From the NCBI RefSeq assembly GCF_023109105.1, contig NZ_JALDTZ010000002.1, positions 106,360 through 170,359 of the forward strand: a DNA stretch of 64,000 nucleotides, given 5' to 3'. The stretch is from Streptococcus mitis (GTDB lineage: Bacteria > Bacillota > Bacilli > Lactobacillales > Streptococcaceae). Below the pieces are notes generated by a model, which made no database searches, had not been told where the DNA came from, and was given only the letters and a program-made list of their open reading frames with translations. Position numbers and translations under genes: made by a program. This document shows positions 56,331 to 64,000 of the stretch, piece by piece (the first letter of the stretch is position 1; every line of letters begins with the position of its first letter).

Positions 56331-56815
56331 AGGCCCTCCTTATTGACCAATGCTCCTGTTTCAAAATCTACTAGATAAAAATCAGTTCCTGACTTGACTT
56401 CCCAGATTGGCTTTTCTTGATAACGTCCAAAGGTAATCTTGTCAATCTCGCCAGCTCCTTTTTCCTTAGAAACAGCTTCCGCTTTTTCTTGTGAAACACC
56501 CTGATTTAGCTGATAAACGTAAATCTTATGGTCATCTTTTCCAATCAGGACAGCAAGTGCTTCTTGCTGTTTATTACGACCAAGAACGCTGTAATAGGAT
56601 TCCAAGCCATTATACAAATCAACCTGATTAGACTGCTCTAATCCTGCATACTGCTGAGCTAATTTTTCTCCTTCACTTTTAGCTGTTTGATAGGGTTTCA
56701 TGCTAAGAGAAACCAGATACAGGAAGGAAGCACTGATAACCACAAACAAAATCGTCATCCCTAGACCATACTGCCACAGTAGATTATTTTTTGCTTTTTT
56801 TTGTCTTTTTTTCAC
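56327..56815 (-). CDS. tseB: TseB/YpmB-like single-pass membrane protein (DUF5590)
   Basis: A 162-residue protein with one N-terminal membrane segment (about 13-33, LWQYGLGMTILFVVISASFL) and an extracellular pair of cystatin-like PepSY-type folds containing GRYQEKPIWEVKSG. B. subtilis YpmB (TseB) lies in the same operon position and influences penicillin-binding-protein turnover; the role here is inferred from that. First gene of the operon. Confidence 0.82.
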   Translation of the reverse strand: MKKRQKKAKNNLLWQYGLGMTILFVVISASFLYLVSLSMKPYQTAKSEGEKLAQQYAGLEQSNQVDLYNGLESYYSVLGRNKQQEALAVLIGKDDHKIYVYQLNQGVSQEKAEAVSKEKGAGEIDKITFGRYQEKPIWEVKSGTDFYLVDFETGALVNKEGL

Positions 56816-56821
56816 TCGTCT

Positions 56822-56850
56822 ATTTTACCATCTATTAGGCTTTATTACAA
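56822..56850 (-). promoter_or_regulatory. Promoter of tseB-aspC-asnS operon
   Basis: Minus-strand TTGTAA (56845-56850), 17 bp, TAAAAT (56822-56827). The -10 ends 7 nt upstream of the tseB ATG at 56815, so this operon too may have almost no leader. Confidence 0.6.
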
Positions 56851-56863
56851 GTGAATATAAGAA

Positions 56864-56968
56864 TACTCTTCGAAAATCAAATTCAAACCACGTCAGTTTC
56901 GCCTTGCCGTACTCAAGTACTGTCTACGGCTAGCTTCCTAGTTTGCTCTTTGATTTTCATTGAGTATA
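56864..56968 (+). repeat. BOX element 5 (boxA-boxC, no boxB)
   Basis: It starts TACTCTTCGAAAATC and ends TTCATTGAGTATA without boxB, the same short form as BOX 1 in opposite orientation. It fills part of the 355-bp gap before the FMN reductase gene; 56969-57106 holds no other recognisable element. Confidence 0.92.
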
Positions 56969-57106
56969 AGCAAACAATTTTATTTCTTCCTTCAAAGTAA
57001 ACCAGAATCCAAAAAACAGTTCTTACTTTTCCAATAGCAAGTGACTAGAGTTTCTGCAATTTTATAATTCTCAAATAAACTCTGAGCAAATCTCTTGCAA
57101 GTTGTT

Positions 57107-57130
57107 TTGTTGTAATATATTTTATAACAA
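57107..57130 (+). promoter_or_regulatory. Operator-like inverted repeat before FMN reductase
   Basis: TTGTTGTAA-tatatt-TTATAACAA has 9-bp arms with one mismatch. It overlaps the likely -10 (TATATT or TATTTT) downstream of TTGCAA (57096-57101), about 40 nt before the ATG. MarR/HxlR-type redox repressors use sites of this kind. Confidence 0.5.
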
Positions 57131-57170
57131 CGAGAAAGTTCTCGGAAATTTTAAAAAAAGGAGACACATC

Positions 57171-57719
57171 ATGTCTAAAAAAGTATTATTTATCGTCGGA
57201 TCACTACGTCAAGATTCTTTCAACCACCAAATGGCTCTCGAGGCTGAAAAAGCACTTGCTGGTAAAGCGGAAGTTAGCTACCTCGATTATTCAGCCCTTC
57301 CTCTCTTCAGCCAAGATTTGGAAGTTCCAACACATCCAGCTGTAGCTGCTGCTCGTGAAGCAGTTCTCGCTGCTGATGCTATCTGGATCTTCTCTCCAGT
57401 CTACAACTTCTCTATCCCTGGAACAGTGAAAAACTTGCTTGACTGGCTATCTCGTGCCCTTGACTTGTCTGATACACGTGGTGCTTCTGCCATTCAAGAC
57501 AAGTTTGTCACAGTCTCATCTGTAGCCAATGCAGGTCACGATCAACTCTTCGCTATCTACAAAGACCTCTTGCCATTTATCCGTACACAAGTCGTTGGTG
57601 ACTTTACTGCTGCACGTGTTAACGACTCTGCTTGGGCAGACGGAAAATTGGTTCTTGAAGAAACAGTCCTAAACTCACTTGAAAAACAAGCTCAAGACTT
57701 GGTCAATGCTATCAAGTAA
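57171..57719 (+). CDS. NADPH-dependent FMN reductase family protein
   Basis: A 182-residue flavodoxin-like oxidoreductase: VLFIVGSLRQDSFNHQMALE is the FMN phosphate loop and IWIFSPVYNFSIPGTVKNLL the isoalloxazine-binding segment of the PF03358 family. Such enzymes reduce flavins, quinones or azo compounds. The start is ATG 57171, behind AAAGGAG; longer readings from 57102 lack a ribosome site. Plus strand, own terminator and a possible redox-responsive operator. Confidence 0.9.
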   Translation: MSKKVLFIVGSLRQDSFNHQMALEAEKALAGKAEVSYLDYSALPLFSQDLEVPTHPAVAAAREAVLAADAIWIFSPVYNFSIPGTVKNLLDWLSRALDLSDTRGASAIQDKFVTVSSVANAGHDQLFAIYKDLLPFIRTQVVGDFTAARVNDSAWADGKLVLEETVLNSLEKQAQDLVNAIK

Positions 57720-57734
57720 CTAAACTAACTAACA

Positions 57735-57793
57735 TAAAAAAAGCGAACAAGACTACTTTTCTGACACTCAGAAGGCTAGCTTGTTCGCTTTTT
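57735..57793 (+). terminator. Terminator of FMN reductase gene
   Basis: AAAAAGCGAACAAG ... CTTGTTCGCTTTTT with an inner hairpin CTTTTCTG-acact-CAGAAG; a very stable two-tier structure, nearly symmetric and possibly active in both directions. Confidence 0.88.
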
Positions 57794-57849
57794 CTCATTT
57801 ACAAACTAAAATAGCTGATGATACATATTGTCCAATACAAAATATCTTC

Positions 57850-58578
57850 TCATACTTCCTTTACAAAAACCAATTCCTGTGGCTGGGACAGGTCTTCTCG
57901 GTAGACAAATCCTGCAAAGCTTAAGCAACGAGCTTCCTCCACCGTCTGTACTTGATTTTCTATTAGGGCTGTCAGGAAGGCACCACGCGCTTTCTTTGAA
58001 ATAGTTGAATGAATCTTCAGCTGCCCACCTCTATCCTCCATGAATTTGAAGGTCACCATCTTTTCTCTGATTTCCTTAGAAAATACAGTCTCAAACTCGG
58101 ACGACAAGAGGGAGAAAATTAGGTCTTCACCATTCATGGCTTCATCATAGGCTGCCTTCCAATGGCTCTTCAAAGTCTTACCATCGACTTTTAACTTCAT
58201 CAAAAAGTCCAAACGGTGAGGAGCCATAGGTGACAAGGCTGGAACGACTCCGTACAAAGCCGACGTGATGAAGACATGATTTTCAAGATAGACTTGTTCT
58301 ACCTCGGTCAGTTTGTCTCTCTTAATGTGACGGTACATAAGCCCATCAAAAAGTTTCAAGGCTGTGTAGTGTTGAGCAGTTTGGTTTTTCAAAGCTTGGA
58401 TATTCTGAAATTCTTCCGCTGCCTTCTCAGCTGATACCTTGTAAAAGCTCTCCAATTGACTAGCAGAATAGAGGGCCAAGGCATCAAGCACAGCCTGACT
58501 TTCTGGTCTTAAAGGAGTTTCCTCGATACTTGGCAAATCTGTGTTCATTTCTTTTGCTGTTGGGATTAAAATTTTCAT
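57850..58578 (-). CDS. yaaA: YaaA-family peroxide-stress protein (UPF0246)
   Basis: A 242-residue cytosolic protein starting MKILIPTAKEMNT and containing YKVSAEKAAEEF, LMYRHIKRDKL and FKFMEDRGGQLKIHS, diagnostic of YaaA/DUF328. E. coli YaaA lowers free iron and limits hydroxyl-radical damage; the mechanism here is inferred. The promoter -10 ends six nt before the ATG and no ribosome site is seen. Confidence 0.9.
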   Translation of the reverse strand: MKILIPTAKEMNTDLPSIEETPLRPESQAVLDALALYSASQLESFYKVSAEKAAEEFQNIQALKNQTAQHYTALKLFDGLMYRHIKRDKLTEVEQVYLENHVFITSALYGVVPALSPMAPHRLDFLMKLKVDGKTLKSHWKAAYDEAMNGEDLIFSLLSSEFETVFSKEIREKMVTFKFMEDRGGQLKIHSTISKKARGAFLTALIENQVQTVEEARCLSFAGFVYREDLSQPQELVFVKEV

Positions 58579-58584
58579 ATGAAT

Positions 58585-58613
58585 AGTGTAGCATATTTTT
58601 GAGCCACTACCAA
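58585..58613 (-). promoter_or_regulatory. Promoter of yaaA, adjacent to start codon
   Basis: Minus-strand TTGGTA (58608-58613), 17 bp, TACACT (58585-58590); six nt to the ATG at 58578. Confidence 0.65.
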
Positions 58614-58625
58614 GAAATTCATCTA

Positions 58626-58652
58626 AAAAACCTCGGTTTGACCGAGGTTTAT
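58626..58652 (-). terminator. Terminator of the 54-residue membrane protein gene
   Basis: On the minus strand AAACCTCGGT-caa-ACCGAGGTTTTTT, 4 bp past the stop codon. Confidence 0.85.
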
Positions 58653-58656
58653 CTGT

Positions 58657-58821
58657 TTATTTTGGCCATCCTAACCAGATAGCTACGAGAACAAGGGCTG
58701 TGCCAGCTAAACTTGTTAAGATAGAAAAGAATTTATCTTTTTTCTCCTTGAACTGAGAAAAACCTATCTTCAAAGCGAGCAGTCCGAGTAGCATGGAAGC
58801 AACCATCAAATAAAACCCCAT
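58657..58821 (-). CDS. Small two-helix membrane protein (54 residues)
   Basis: ATG 58819-58821 follows GGAGG by 7 nt and reads MGFYLMVASMLLGLLALKIG, a KEKKDK-containing loop, then TSLAGTALVLVAIWLGWPK and stop. Two hydrophobic helices with a short basic loop. It has its own -10 (TATAAT, 58854-58859) and terminator, so it looks like a genuine independent gene. Family and function not recognised. Confidence 0.8.
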   Translation of the reverse strand: MGFYLMVASMLLGLLALKIGFSQFKEKKDKFFSILTSLAGTALVLVAIWLGWPK

Positions 58822-58886
58822 TTGTTTGTCCTCCATTAGTCTTAATTTACCTTATTATAACTTATATTTTTAAAATAAAGCTGTTT

Positions 58887-60482
58887 TTACTGCACTTTAA
58901 AGGTCTTGAGATAATTGTCTTTTCCTACTTGACCTTCGAAGGTTTTACCATTTTCAAGGTAAGGAAGGTCATCGGATACTGAGGCTTTAACCTTGTAAAT
59001 CTTGCCATCAACTTTAAAGAAGTAGACGGTGTCGCCCTTGATAACAGCTGATTTGAGGTCTGCTACCACACCCTTGATGCTTTCTGTGGTTTCATTATCA
59101 ATCTCAAGGTCGTTTTTATTGGCGTACTTGCTGAGCAGTTCTTCTACTGTAGTAGCTACGATAACATTTTGGTACTCGACTGCGTCTACCAGAGCGTACT
59201 CTTTGACCAAGCCCGCATTGTCCTTCAAGCCCATGATGTAGAGAGGTTTGTCATTGAGGTTGATGAGAATTGGGAAGGTTGCCTTGTAGGATTTCTCCTG
59301 AACAGCACCTTCGGCTGATTCACGGGCTGATTCTTCGGTCGCAGAAGCCAAGCTGTACTTAGTGATTTCCCCTGTTCGCATATTTTCAAGGATGAAGCCA
59401 AGGTTACTTTCATCTGCATTGGCCGACGTCACACCTGTGTAGAGATAGATGTCATTGCCGATAGACAAGTAATTATAGCCCTTGGTAGTCTGGGTCACAT
59501 TTTTCTTGGAAATCATGGCATTCCAGAAACCGTCCTTGTACTTGCCGTTGTAGTTGATTTGCTCAATGGTTTCCTCAGCTGGATAGACCCTGTCCACCCA
59601 TTCTGGAACATCCGCCAAGCTGTACTCCTTGGTTTCTCCATTTGTGGCATCCAAGATAATGACTGAAACAGGACGGGGAACCGCAAGCCCAAATTGCTTT
59701 TGGTAAACCGTTGCTACATAGAAAGGATTGCCCTCATCATCCACCTCAAATGATGGAGTCTTGAAGATTTTTGTTGGGTACTTAAAGCGCAGGTGGCGTT
59801 TGACATCACGGTTAAAATACTCCGAGTCCGAATACTTGATTGGTGTCTTCAAGTCCACCAAGTCCGCATTTCCAGTCACCATGTCCACCTTGATATACTC
59901 GCCGATTCCCTTGGCCTGATTGTTAAACCATTTAATAGGGTCTGCGTATTCTAGTGGCGTAACCCGATAAGGTTTCCCATCAATTGTCAATTGGGTATAG
60001 GTATCTGCCGCTACATACTGCGACACCTTATCCGTCAGGGAACCCAAGTAACGGTCACCAATTTTTTCAGCGGTACTTCTATCTAAGATAGGAACCTTAC
60101 TGGTGTCAGTCTTAGGAAATTCAGTAAAGTCTTTTTCCGTAACCGTGACTACATTGGCATAATTTTTAGCCTGAAAAATGCTGGAAGTTACCAAGGAAAC
60201 CAAAGCTGCCAAGAGAAGAATCCCTCCAATAGAAGCAAAAAGAACTTTACCTAACCGATTGATTTTGAAACCTTCAAGATTTAAGGCAGCTTCCGCCTTG
60301 CCGTGGCGCACATGAACTGTTTTGACCAGATTGATTCCCTTGCCAAAGCCAAATAAGATTGCCACAAGCAGCAAATGCCCACAGAGAAAAAAGAGAAATT
60401 CCCAGCTGGTCAGGTTAAGAGGCGGTAAAAAGATATACCAGGTCGTTGCGATAAAAATAAATTCAAAGACTATTCGTTTCAT
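58887..60482 (-). CDS. Conserved membrane protein of unknown function
   Basis: A 531-residue protein with three N-terminal membrane segments (about 7-21, 28-46, 80-102) and a large, mainly beta extracytoplasmic region with repeated PepSY/cystatin-like stretches (for example FSQ-free segments GKPYRVTPLEYADPIKWF and GNPFYVATVYQKQFGLAVP). No catalytic motif is evident. It is 11 bp downstream of a deformylase-like gene and co-transcribed. I cannot assign a role. Confidence 0.8.
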   Translation of the reverse strand: MKRIVFEFIFIATTWYIFLPPLNLTSWEFLFFLCGHLLLVAILFGFGKGINLVKTVHVRHGKAEAALNLEGFKINRLGKVLFASIGGILLLAALVSLVTSSIFQAKNYANVVTVTEKDFTEFPKTDTSKVPILDRSTAEKIGDRYLGSLTDKVSQYVAADTYTQLTIDGKPYRVTPLEYADPIKWFNNQAKGIGEYIKVDMVTGNADLVDLKTPIKYSDSEYFNRDVKRHLRFKYPTKIFKTPSFEVDDEGNPFYVATVYQKQFGLAVPRPVSVIILDATNGETKEYSLADVPEWVDRVYPAEETIEQINYNGKYKDGFWNAMISKKNVTQTTKGYNYLSIGNDIYLYTGVTSANADESNLGFILENMRTGEITKYSLASATEESARESAEGAVQEKSYKATFPILINLNDKPLYIMGLKDNAGLVKEYALVDAVEYQNVIVATTVEELLSKYANKNDLEIDNETTESIKGVVADLKSAVIKGDTVYFFKVDGKIYKVKASVSDDLPYLENGKTFEGQVGKDNYLKTFKVQ

Positions 60483-60493
60483 TTGCTTTCCTC

Positions 60494-60904
60494 CTAAATG
60501 ATTCGTCCTTCCAAGTGATCTAGTTCATGCTGGCAAATCTGAGCTGGGAAGCCTGTCAAGGTAATAGTCTGTTCCTGCCACTTGCTGTCACGATAGGAAA
60601 TCCTTATAGTTTCATAACGCTTAGCAGGTCTCACACCCATCAAGGACAAACAGCCTTCTTCTGTCTCATAAGGTCCTTCAGAGGATAGGAGAACTGGGTT
60701 AAACATGACCACGGGAACCAAGCCAAGATTAAAGATAATCACGCGCTTCTGCACCCCAATCATATTGGCAGCTAGACCAACACAGGTCTCACGATTCGCA
60801 AGCAGGGTATCCTGCAAATCTCTGGCAAGATACAGGTCTTCCTGACTTGCCGTCTGAGACACCTGGGATAAAAATAAGATATCCTTCACAATTTTCTTTT
60901 CCAC
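60494..60904 (-). CDS. Peptide deformylase-like protein with altered motif I
   Basis: A 136-residue protein of the deformylase fold. Two metal motifs are present: EEGCLS (cysteine ligand) and QHELDHLEG (HExxH). Motif I, normally GLAAPQIG with a catalytic Gln, reads GLAANMIG. It is also shorter than typical Gram-positive type II enzymes (about 180-200 residues). It may be a type III-like or inactive paralogue. The start is GTG 60902-60904 behind GAGGAG. Confidence 0.85.
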   Translation of the reverse strand: MEKKIVKDILFLSQVSQTASQEDLYLARDLQDTLLANRETCVGLAANMIGVQKRVIIFNLGLVPVVMFNPVLLSSEGPYETEEGCLSLMGVRPAKRYETIRISYRDSKWQEQTITLTGFPAQICQHELDHLEGRII

Positions 60905-60991
60905 TTCCTCACACTCCTCTAGATGTTTACTATATTATAGCAATTATAGCACAAAAGCTGATAACTGCAAGCCCTTTCCCTCAACTGTAGC

Positions 60992-61018
60992 AAAAAGCCA
61001 TCCGAAGATGACTTTTTT
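60992..61018 (-). terminator. Terminator of the glutathione S-transferase gene
   Basis: On the minus strand AAAAAAGTCATC-ttcg-GATGGCTTTTTG, one mismatch in the stem, starting just past the stop codon. Confidence 0.75.
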
Positions 61019-61019
61019 A

Positions 61020-61811
61020 CTATTTAATTTCTTTATAAGTTACTTCCAAGCCACGCTTAACAGCTGGACGATTGGCAATTTTTTCTCCCCATTTTACTAG
61101 ATTCTGGTAACTTGAGGCATCTAAGAATTTTGCAGAACCTTGATAAAGGTTTCCTTGGACTAACTGTCCATACCAAGACCAAATAGCAATATCTGCAATC
61201 GTATAGTCATTGCCTGCAATATAAGGTTTCTGAGCCAATTCCTTATCCAATAAATCCAACTGGCGTTTCACTTCCATCGTAAAACGATTAATTGGATATT
61301 CCAATTTTTCAGGGGCATAATTAAAGAAATGTCCAAATCCCCCACCTAGAAAAGGTGCAGCACCTGCTTGCCAGAATAGCCAATTCAAAACTTCTACCTT
61401 TTCCACAGGATTGCTTGGTAAAAAGGCTCCAAATTTCTCAGCAAGGTAAAGAAGAATATGAGCAGACTCAAAGACTCTTACTTCTTCAGTCCCAGACTGG
61501 TCCAATAAGGCTGGAATCTTGGAATTGGGATTGAGCTTCACAAAGTCTGATCCGAATTGATCCCCATCCATAATAGCAATCTTATATAAGTCGTAAGCTG
61601 CTTGCTCAAAACCAGCTTCTAGTAATTCTTCTAATAAGATAGTGACCTTCACACCATTTGGTGTTCCCAGTGAATAAAGCTGAAAAGGTTGTTCTCCTTT
61701 TGGCAAGTTTTGTTCGAAACGCGCGCCTGCTGTTGATCTATTTAGTCCTGTAAAGGCTCCTTGATTACTAGCTTCATCCTGCCATACGGTCGGTAATTGA
61801 TATGCTGACAT
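61020..61811 (-). CDS. Glutathione S-transferase, YghU (Nu-class) type
   Basis: A 263-residue protein: a thioredoxin-fold domain (FQLYSLGTPNGVKVTILLEE; NPNSKIPALLDQSG and ES at the glutathione site) followed by an all-helical domain (PYIAGNDYTIADIAIWSWYG). The extended N-terminus and the SLGTPNG loop point to the YghU/Nu class, which has disulfide-bond reductase activity. I start at ATG 61809-61811 with GAGG upstream, 12 bp past the ATPase stop. Confidence 0.85.
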   Translation of the reverse strand: MSAYQLPTVWQDEASNQGAFTGLNRSTAGARFEQNLPKGEQPFQLYSLGTPNGVKVTILLEELLEAGFEQAAYDLYKIAIMDGDQFGSDFVKLNPNSKIPALLDQSGTEEVRVFESAHILLYLAEKFGAFLPSNPVEKVEVLNWLFWQAGAAPFLGGGFGHFFNYAPEKLEYPINRFTMEVKRQLDLLDKELAQKPYIAGNDYTIADIAIWSWYGQLVQGNLYQGSAKFLDASSYQNLVKWGEKIANRPAVKRGLEVTYKEIK

Positions 61812-61823
61812 CAGAAACCTCAC

Positions 61824-64000
61824 TTAAATCGCATTCTTGTCAAAGCCGAGTTTACGTTGGATGAACTTAACAATTTCGACAATAATAATCATTGAGAAGC
61901 TTCCAGCCATAACGATTCCCCATTGTGACAAGTCTAGTTTGGTTACATGGAAGATACCTTCAAGTGGTTCTACGACGATTGTTGCCATAAGAAGAATGAA
62001 GGATACCAAGATAGACCAGTTAAAGGTCTTAGACTTGAATGGTCCAACTGTTAAGATGGATTGGTAAACAGATTTCACATTATAGGCATGGAAAAGCTGA
62101 ATCAAACCAAGGGTTGCAAAGGCCATAGTAAGGGCATCTGCGTGAATAGCATGATTGTCACCCACATGAACTGGGTAAGCAATCGCAAGGCCATAAACAC
62201 TCATAACAATAGCTGCTTGGAGTACACCTTGATAGATGATAGAACTGAAAACACCACCTGAGAAGAAGCTTGCCTTGCGTCCACGTGGTTTATGGTTCAT
62301 GACACCAGGCTCAGCAGGTTCAACACCAAGAGCAATAGCTGGGAAGGTATCCGTTACCAAGTTAATCCACAAAAGATGAACTGGCTGCAAGACGTCCCAA
62401 CCAAACAAGGTTGACAGGAAGATGGTTAATACTTCAGCAGTATTGGCAGAAAGTAGGTACTGAATGGTCTTTTGAATGTTTGAAAAGACCTTACGTCCTT
62501 CTTCTACTGCGACGATGATGGTCGCAAAGTTATCATCTGCAAGAATCATGTCAGATGCACCCTTAGAAACCTCTGTACCAGTGATTCCCATACCGATACC
62601 GATATCTGCTGTTTTCAGAGCTGGCGCATCATTGACACCGTCACCTGTCATGGCAACGACCTTACCTTGTTTTTGCCAAGCTTTCACGATACGAACCTTG
62701 TGTTCTGGAGACACACGGGCATAAACAGAATACTGACCAACTACTTTTTCAAATTCTTCATCAGACAGTTCGTTGAGCTCTGCACCAGTTAAAACGTGGC
62801 CTTCTGTATCGTTTGCATCAATGATTCCCAAACGTTTGGCAATAGCTTCTGCTGTGTCTTGATGGTCACCCGTAATCATAATTGGACGGATTCCCGCTTC
62901 CTTAGCCACACGAACAGCCTCAGCCGCCTCAGGACGTTCAGGGTCAATCATTCCGATCAAACCAGTAAAGATTAAATCATTTTCTAATTCTTCAGAAGTA
63001 AGATTTTCTGGAATACTATCAATAATCTTATAAGCACCTGCAAGGACACGCAAGGCTTGGTGGGCCATTTCAGAGTTGTTTGTATGAATAAGGTTTGTAA
63101 CCTTCTCATCAATCGGAGCAATATCCCCAGCCTTATCACGAAGAACACAACGTTTCAAAAGTTGGTCTGGCGCACCTTTGACTGCCACAAGGAAACGACC
63201 ATCTGGCAATGGGTGAACCGTTGACATGAGCTTACGGTCAGAGTCAAATGGCAACTCAGCTACACGAGGATATTTCTCTAAGAAACCTTTGACATCGTAA
63301 CCCTTATCCAAGGCATACTGAATGAAGGCTGTCTCGGTTGGGTCACCAATCAGGTTGCCTTCCACATCGATTTTCGTATCATTGGCTAAGACAACTGAAC
63401 GAAGAAGAGGCATTTCAAGACCTAGTTCAATGTTATCAGCCGAGTCATGTAGGACTGCATCGTAGAAGACTTTTTCAACTGTCATCTTGTTCATAGTCAG
63501 CGTACCAGTCTTATCAGAAGCAATGATTTCAGTTGAACCAAGGGTTTCAACTGCTGGCAACTTCCGAACGATAGAGTTTCGTTTTGCCAAAACTTGAGTA
63601 CCAAGGGCAAGAACGATAGTTACGATAGCAGGAAGTCCTTCTGGGATGGCTGCAACAGCAAGGGCAACAGAGGTCATCAACTCACCAAGTGGATTTTTCC
63701 CTTGAATGAAGACACCCACTACAAAAGTAACAAGGGCAATGACCAAGATAGCATAGGTCAAGACCTTAGAAAGGTTGTTCAAGTTTTGTTTGAGTGGTGT
63801 ATCCGTCTCATCCGCATCTTGGAGCATGCCAGCGATATGACCAACTTCCGTGTACATACCTGTATTGACAACAACACCAAGACCACGACCATAAGTCACA
63901 TTTGAGTTTTGGAAGGCCATATTGACACGGTCACCAATACCAGCATCTGCAGCAAGATCAACTGTCAGGTCTTTTTCAACTGGAACAGACTCACCTGTAA
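61824..64000 (-). CDS. caxP: Ca2+-type P-type ATPase (CaxP/PacL), 5' end outside window
   Basis: The last 725 codons of a P2-type cation ATPase; the frame is open to the right edge, beginning at TGESVPVEK of the actuator domain. Visible motifs are the membrane-helix cation site VAAIPEGLPAIV, the phosphorylation loop SDKTGTLTMNKM, KGAPDQLLKRC in the nucleotide domain, MITGDHQDTA, TGDGVNDAPALK, and six C-terminal membrane helices. The PEGLPA form matches Ca2+ pumps; pneumococcal CaxP at this locus exports calcium. Substrate assignment by homology. Confidence 0.92.
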   Translation of the reverse strand, partial: TGESVPVEKDLTVDLAADAGIGDRVNMAFQNSNVTYGRGLGVVVNTGMYTEVGHIAGMLQDADETDTPLKQNLNNLSKVLTYAILVIALVTFVVGVFIQGKNPLGELMTSVALAVAAIPEGLPAIVTIVLALGTQVLAKRNSIVRKLPAVETLGSTEIIASDKTGTLTMNKMTVEKVFYDAVLHDSADNIELGLEMPLLRSVVLANDTKIDVEGNLIGDPTETAFIQYALDKGYDVKGFLEKYPRVAELPFDSDRKLMSTVHPLPDGRFLVAVKGAPDQLLKRCVLRDKAGDIAPIDEKVTNLIHTNNSEMAHQALRVLAGAYKIIDSIPENLTSEELENDLIFTGLIGMIDPERPEAAEAVRVAKEAGIRPIMITGDHQDTAEAIAKRLGIIDANDTEGHVLTGAELNELSDEEFEKVVGQYSVYARVSPEHKVRIVKAWQKQGKVVAMTGDGVNDAPALKTADIGIGMGITGTEVSKGASDMILADDNFATIIVAVEEGRKVFSNIQKTIQYLLSANTAEVLTIFLSTLFGWDVLQPVHLLWINLVTDTFPAIALGVEPAEPGVMNHKPRGRKASFFSGGVFSSIIYQGVLQAAIVMSVYGLAIAYPVHVGDNHAIHADALTMAFATLGLIQLFHAYNVKSVYQSILTVGPFKSKTFNWSILVSFILLMATIVVEPLEGIFHVTKLDLSQWGIVMAGSFSMIIIVEIVKFIQRKLGFDKNAI

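Noticed and set aside
57102..57170. N-terminal extension of the FMN reductase
   Set aside because: It would cover the promoter and operator region; AAAGGAG before ATG 57171 sets the start.

Overview
The window is a low-GC Gram-positive chromosome segment from the mitis group of Streptococcus (S. mitis, S. pneumoniae or a close relative). The evidence is the gene content and order (zmpB with the ZmpRS two-component system and ccdA-etrx-msrAB; greA-mltG-murC-snf2-aliB-murE-ppaC-rpsR-ssb-rpsF-asnS-aspC-yaaA-def-caxP), an IS1167-type transposase remnant, and five BOX interspersed repeats. Species cannot be fixed from the sequence alone. Nearly all genes lie on the minus strand; murE and an NADPH:FMN reductase are the clear plus-strand exceptions.

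Layout, left to right. 1-5840: 5' part of a very large YSIRK-type surface adhesin of the CshA family with about ten fibril repeats, running off the left edge. 6082-7573: decayed ISL3/IS1167 transposase carrying three perfect hairpin insertions. 7611-8867: membrane-membrane-XRE regulatory module. 9103-22433: a surface and redox island. The zinc metalloprotease gene zmpB is frameshifted in its signal peptide, is coupled to a UPF0340 gene, and is flanked by two copies of a thioredoxin-lipoprotein/MsrAB pair; zmpRS and ccdA complete it. 22597-25837: a GNAT gene, a 320-bp array of seven hairpins, then nadE and pncB for NAD salvage. 25953-27863: a second XRE/membrane module with a duplicated gene junction, a broken small gene and another GNAT gene. 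27964-45791: amino-acid permease, greA, mltG, two GNAT genes, murC, an SNF2 helicase, two transsulfuration enzymes behind a MET-box, aliB, and a lipid II flippase candidate divergent from murE. 45989-64000: csbD-like gene, permuted-papain hydrolase, ppaC, GIY-YIG protein, methyltransferase, S1 protein, HAD-cyclophilin fusion, rpsF-ssb-rpsR, tseB-aspC-asnS, FMN reductase, yaaA, a 54-residue membrane protein, a conserved membrane protein, a deformylase-like protein, a glutathione S-transferase and the 3' part of a Ca2+-type P-ATPase.

The genes group into wall precursor synthesis (murC, murE, flippase, mltG), surface display (adhesin, ZmpB, AliB), extracellular methionine-sulfoxide repair (CcdA electron relay to Etrx to MsrAB) and housekeeping.

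The most unusual signal is a family of roughly 50-bp hairpin units with A-tract/T-tract flanks and stems that change by compensating substitutions. They form arrays just after the nadE and rpsR stop codons and singletons inside the IS1167 remnant. Other points worth a second look are the 4-bp duplication that breaks zmpB, the duplicated etrx-msrAB pair, possible leaderless murE and yaaA mRNAs, and divergent murE/flippase promoters sharing one -35 element.
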